NCBI GenBank assembly: GCA_937965695.1
Contig: CALCKW010000063.1
Coordinates: 1 to 46,221 of the forward strand
Reading direction: 5' to 3'
DNA length: 46,221 nucleotides
Origin: an uncultured Granulosicoccaceae bacterium
GTDB taxonomy: Bacteria > Pseudomonadota > Gammaproteobacteria > CALCKW01
Shown: piece by piece, positions 44,009 through 46,221 of the stretch
How positions within the stretch are numbered: position 1 is the stretch's first letter
How the letters are laid out: each line of letters begins with the position of its first letter
Notes under the pieces: model-generated
What the model was told of the DNA's origin: nothing
Seen by the model: only the letters and a program-made list of their open reading frames with translations
Database searches by the model: none
Translations under genes and position numbers: made by a program

Positions 44009-44641
44009 ACACGACTGCTGCACGCCTTTTTCGCACTCTCTGTTGTCCTGTTACTGATCACAGGGTTTAGTCTGATGTACGGGCGACTGGTGTTGATTCC
44101 GTTAATCGGGCACGCAGGCTTCGGCAGTTACGCCACTGTAGCTAAGAACATCCACAACTATCTGGGACCAGCCTTTTGTGTCGGTTTCGTGATTATGATC
44201 GCTATCTGGATTCATCACAATATTCCTAAGTGGGTCGATGTGGTTTGGTTTTTTAAAGGCGGTGGTTTAGTCGGCAGTGGCCACCCCAGCGCTGGTCGAA
44301 TGAACGGTGGTGAAAAGCTATGGTTCTGGTGGATTGTCACCGTGGGTTTAGTTGTTTGTGCCAGCGGCCTAATATTGGATTTTCCCACGCAAATAATGGG
44401 TGTGCTAGGCACCCCAGAAGGGCTCGGTTCACGTGAGACGGTTCAATGGGCGAATACTCTGTATGCCATCACCGCAGTCGCTAGGAGTGTGTTTTTCTTC
44501 GGTCATGCCTACATCGGCACAGTAGGAACGGAAGGAGCTTGGGAAGGGATGCGAAACGACCGAGTGGATTACAACTGGGCTGTGCAGCACCATGATCTCT
44601 GGGTGGAAGAGCTAAAAAAGAAAGGCATAGAGCCTGAATAG
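44009..44641 (+). pseudogene. Formate dehydrogenase gamma subunit (cytochrome b556), N-terminally truncated
   Basis: Membrane cytochrome b that passes electrons from the dehydrogenase to quinone. The open frame starts after TGA 44006-44008 with TRLLHAFFALSVVLLLITGF, the first transmembrane helix with its haem-ligand His, continues through SLMYGRLVLIPLIGHAGFG and KNIHNYLGPAFCVGFVIMIA to the two last helices (FWWIVTVGLVVCASGLILDF, TLYAITAVARSVFFFGHAYI) and ends normally with WVEELKKKGIEPE. The first possible ATG is at 44075, inside helix 1, and the N-terminal region of normal family members is missing. No ribosome binding site is seen. Upstream, 43929-44008 shows no coding pattern: it is the deletion scar. 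fdhA and fdhB, expected before it, are absent. Confidence 0.85.
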
Positions 44642-44735
44642 CATCTTACAAGGTTTATATCTTATAACGAGTATAAGGTGAAAGTGACAGCAGCAGCAGC
44701 CAGATTGGCGTACTGCTTCAGTTGTACACTGCGAT

Positions 44736-45296
44736 CTAGCGGCGTACACCTTCTATTGACAAGATCATCTCCACATCGCCAACGGCAGGGTGGTCGATTC
44801 CGAAGTCAGTGCTTGCAAATGTGACAGTGCCTTCAAAGCCCACGCGAAATCCTCCCCAAGGGTCTTTACCTCCACCAATGATGTCCACGTTAATGGAAAG
44901 TGGCTTGGTCACACCTTTCAAAGTTAAGTTGCCTGATAAAACGCCTGTTCCGTCTGCGCCTGATTTATAACCGGTACTGACAAAAGTCGCTTGCGGGAAT
45001 TTTTCAACATCCAGAAAATCGGCACTTCGCAGATGGTTATCGCGCTCGGCGTGGTTTGAATCCAAGCTTGATGTTTCAATGGTCACCTCAACGGTGGTTT
45101 CACCGGGGTTTTCTTCGTCATAATTAAACTTGCCACCGAATTCGTTAAAGCGACCGTAAAGCCAGCTATAACCCAAATGCTTGGCACGAAACTGTACCGA
45201 CGCATGCATGCCTTGTGTATCGATAACATATTCTGCTGCCTGCGCTGAGCCGAGTGAGGCAAGGCTCAACAACGTTGCGGCTAGTATCTTTTTCAT
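44736..45296 (-). CDS. YceI-family periplasmic protein
   Basis: 186 residues. Signal peptide about 1-20 (MKKILAATLLSLASLGSAQA, cleavage AQA-AE). The mature part is a lipocalin-like beta barrel of the YceI family, which binds polyisoprenoids or similar lipids: YVIDTQGMHASVQFRAKHLG, YGRFNEFGGKFNYDEENPGE, HLRSADFLDVEKFPQATFVS, GVLSGNLTLKGVTKPLSINV, FRVGFEGTVTFASTDFGIDH. No cytochrome b561 gene, a frequent partner, is next to it. It converges on the fdhC remnant (94-bp gap, nothing recognised). Confidence 0.95.
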   Translation of the reverse strand: MKKILAATLLSLASLGSAQAAEYVIDTQGMHASVQFRAKHLGYSWLYGRFNEFGGKFNYDEENPGETTVEVTIETSSLDSNHAERDNHLRSADFLDVEKFPQATFVSTGYKSGADGTGVLSGNLTLKGVTKPLSINVDIIGGGKDPWGGFRVGFEGTVTFASTDFGIDHPAVGDVEMILSIEGVRR

Positions 45297-46221
45297 CAGA
45301 TTTTTCCTCTAATCTCTAACATGCGTTTTTTCGTGAACACTGAATTTGCACGGCGATGTAACCCCAGATAATACGCAAAAACCAGACAGCGGCTATAAGT
45401 ATTTCAGCGGATTGAAGTCGGCCTTTGGAAAAAGCGTAGCATGACTCGTAGCCGCGCCACTCGACCAGCGAAGTGGCAGTTAAGTTTTTTGTTACAAGTG
45501 TGGTGGTCGACAGCTTATGGTGAAAAATGTTTGGCTTTTCTGAAAATGTTAGCTTGCTCGAAAGCAATGCTTCGTCTCGTTCAGGTAAGCGCCTCGCCCA
45601 GTAGAAGCGGGGAGGTCTTGAGCGCAAAAAACAGGTATCTACGTCATACAAATCAGTGGCTGAGTTCTGAGACAAATTTTGGATTACAGAGTTCAGTGCG
45701 TCACCGGTGTGAACGCTTGGGTTAAGTGCCGTGTTCACCAACCAGAATGTTTGAGATCGGCGATACGTTATCGATTTACTTTGTTCGAGTTTGCCTGTGG
45801 CTAGGGAGCCTAAGATCAAGCCATGCTCGCACCGTCGATGCGCTAAATTCGGCCCAGTTGCGATTCAAGTCTAGCCGATAGCACCACTATTGCCGTCGAA
45901 TCGCGCCTTGCTGGGCCTAAATTTTTCACGTCGACGTCACTGACCGGGCTTAATCTGAGGCTCACTAGAACTCTGCAACGGAACTCGCTTGAAATAGAGT
46001 GGGGTTGAGTTAACCGAGACCAACAATTTTAAAAAAAACGAGTTATATATTTAACATAAATAATATATTGCGATTCGGACGTGTAAGCGCAAAGTAGTAA
46101 TGTCCGGTTTCTGCAAAGTTCAGATGTCCCATTCGGCACAAGTTTAGCCACTTCCAAGGCTTCTTGTCGCAATAGTTGGAACATCCATGCGAAGCACGGA
46201 CACTCTGCTCATGAGCAGTAT
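45297..46221. other. Right-hand stretch without recognisable genes
   Basis: About 925 bp with no gene I can support. Two overlapping frames on opposite strands stay open (minus 45316-45819, plus 45441-45725), but neither has a recognisable domain, signal peptide or good ribosome binding site. 46029-46075 is strongly AT-rich (TTTTAAAAAAAACGAGTTAT, then AACATAAATAATATATTG). Beyond it, ATGTCCGG (46099-46106) and ATGTCCC (46122-46128) repeat in the same direction, perhaps the end of an insertion element or intergenic repeat continuing past the window. Confidence 0.4.

Noticed and set aside
45441..45725. Plus-strand protein of 94 residues
   Set aside because: Opposite to another open frame of similar length, no ribosome binding site, no recognisable domain.

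Overview
This 46 kb stretch looks like the chromosome of a free-living, probably marine, gammaproteobacterium of moderate G+C content. The main evidence is the order gyrA-serC-pheA-tyrA-aroA-cmk-rpsA-ihfB-lapB-pyrF, which is characteristic of Gammaproteobacteria. A sodium-pumping oxaloacetate decarboxylase, a TRAP transporter and a GMC oxidoreductase fit a marine heterotroph. I cannot name the genus. No rRNA, tRNA, CRISPR array or prophage was seen.

Layout. (1) 1-3000 is a small accessory zone made of mobile-element debris: an IS256-type transposase fragment, an intact REP-associated tyrosine transposase bounded by 17-bp inverted repeats, an IS4-type C-terminal fragment between direct copies of the same end motif, and two orphan genes (a DUF6714-like protein and a small membrane protein). 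(2) 3107-6249 (minus strand) is an operon of a secreted protein, pyrD, a DHH phosphoesterase and apt, closed by a strong terminator. (3) 6316-11012 holds holA, an orphan lipoprotein, a Crp/Fnr regulator and a secreted alpha/beta hydrolase. (4) 11385-24942 is the housekeeping core: gyrase A, serine and aromatic amino-acid synthesis, CMP kinase, ribosomal protein S1, IHF-beta, LapB and PyrF, then a phosphoribosyltransferase and a phytanoyl-CoA-dioxygenase-like protein. lapA, which often sits between ihfB and lapB, is absent. (5) 25326-32030 gathers pyruvate-node enzymes: oadGAB (plus strand) converging on an orphan PAS histidine kinase and the malic enzyme MaeB (minus strand). (6) 32089-39328 has a DUF4197 lipoprotein, a TRAP uptake system (dctP, terminator, fused dctQM), a GMC oxidoreductase and a divergent IclR regulator, a plausible import-and-oxidise module. 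(7) 39385-44641 is a formate dehydrogenase locus. (8) 44736-45296 is a YceI-type periplasmic protein, followed by about 0.9 kb with no gene I can support.

The most interesting part is the formate dehydrogenase locus, which reads as a fossil. fdhD, the DUF3305 gene and the double 4Fe-4S ferredoxin gene are open. The DUF3306 gene has lost its acidic tail to two in-frame stops and a frameshift. The torD-like chaperone gene is full length but carries two single-base deletions and a nonsense codon. A twin-arginine leader fragment follows it with TAATG overlap. The catalytic fdhA and the iron-sulfur subunit fdhB are missing, and the cytochrome b subunit survives only as an N-terminally truncated remnant. 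Each lesion can be located to the base or codon, so this is a snapshot of stepwise decay after, or together with, deletion of the catalytic core.
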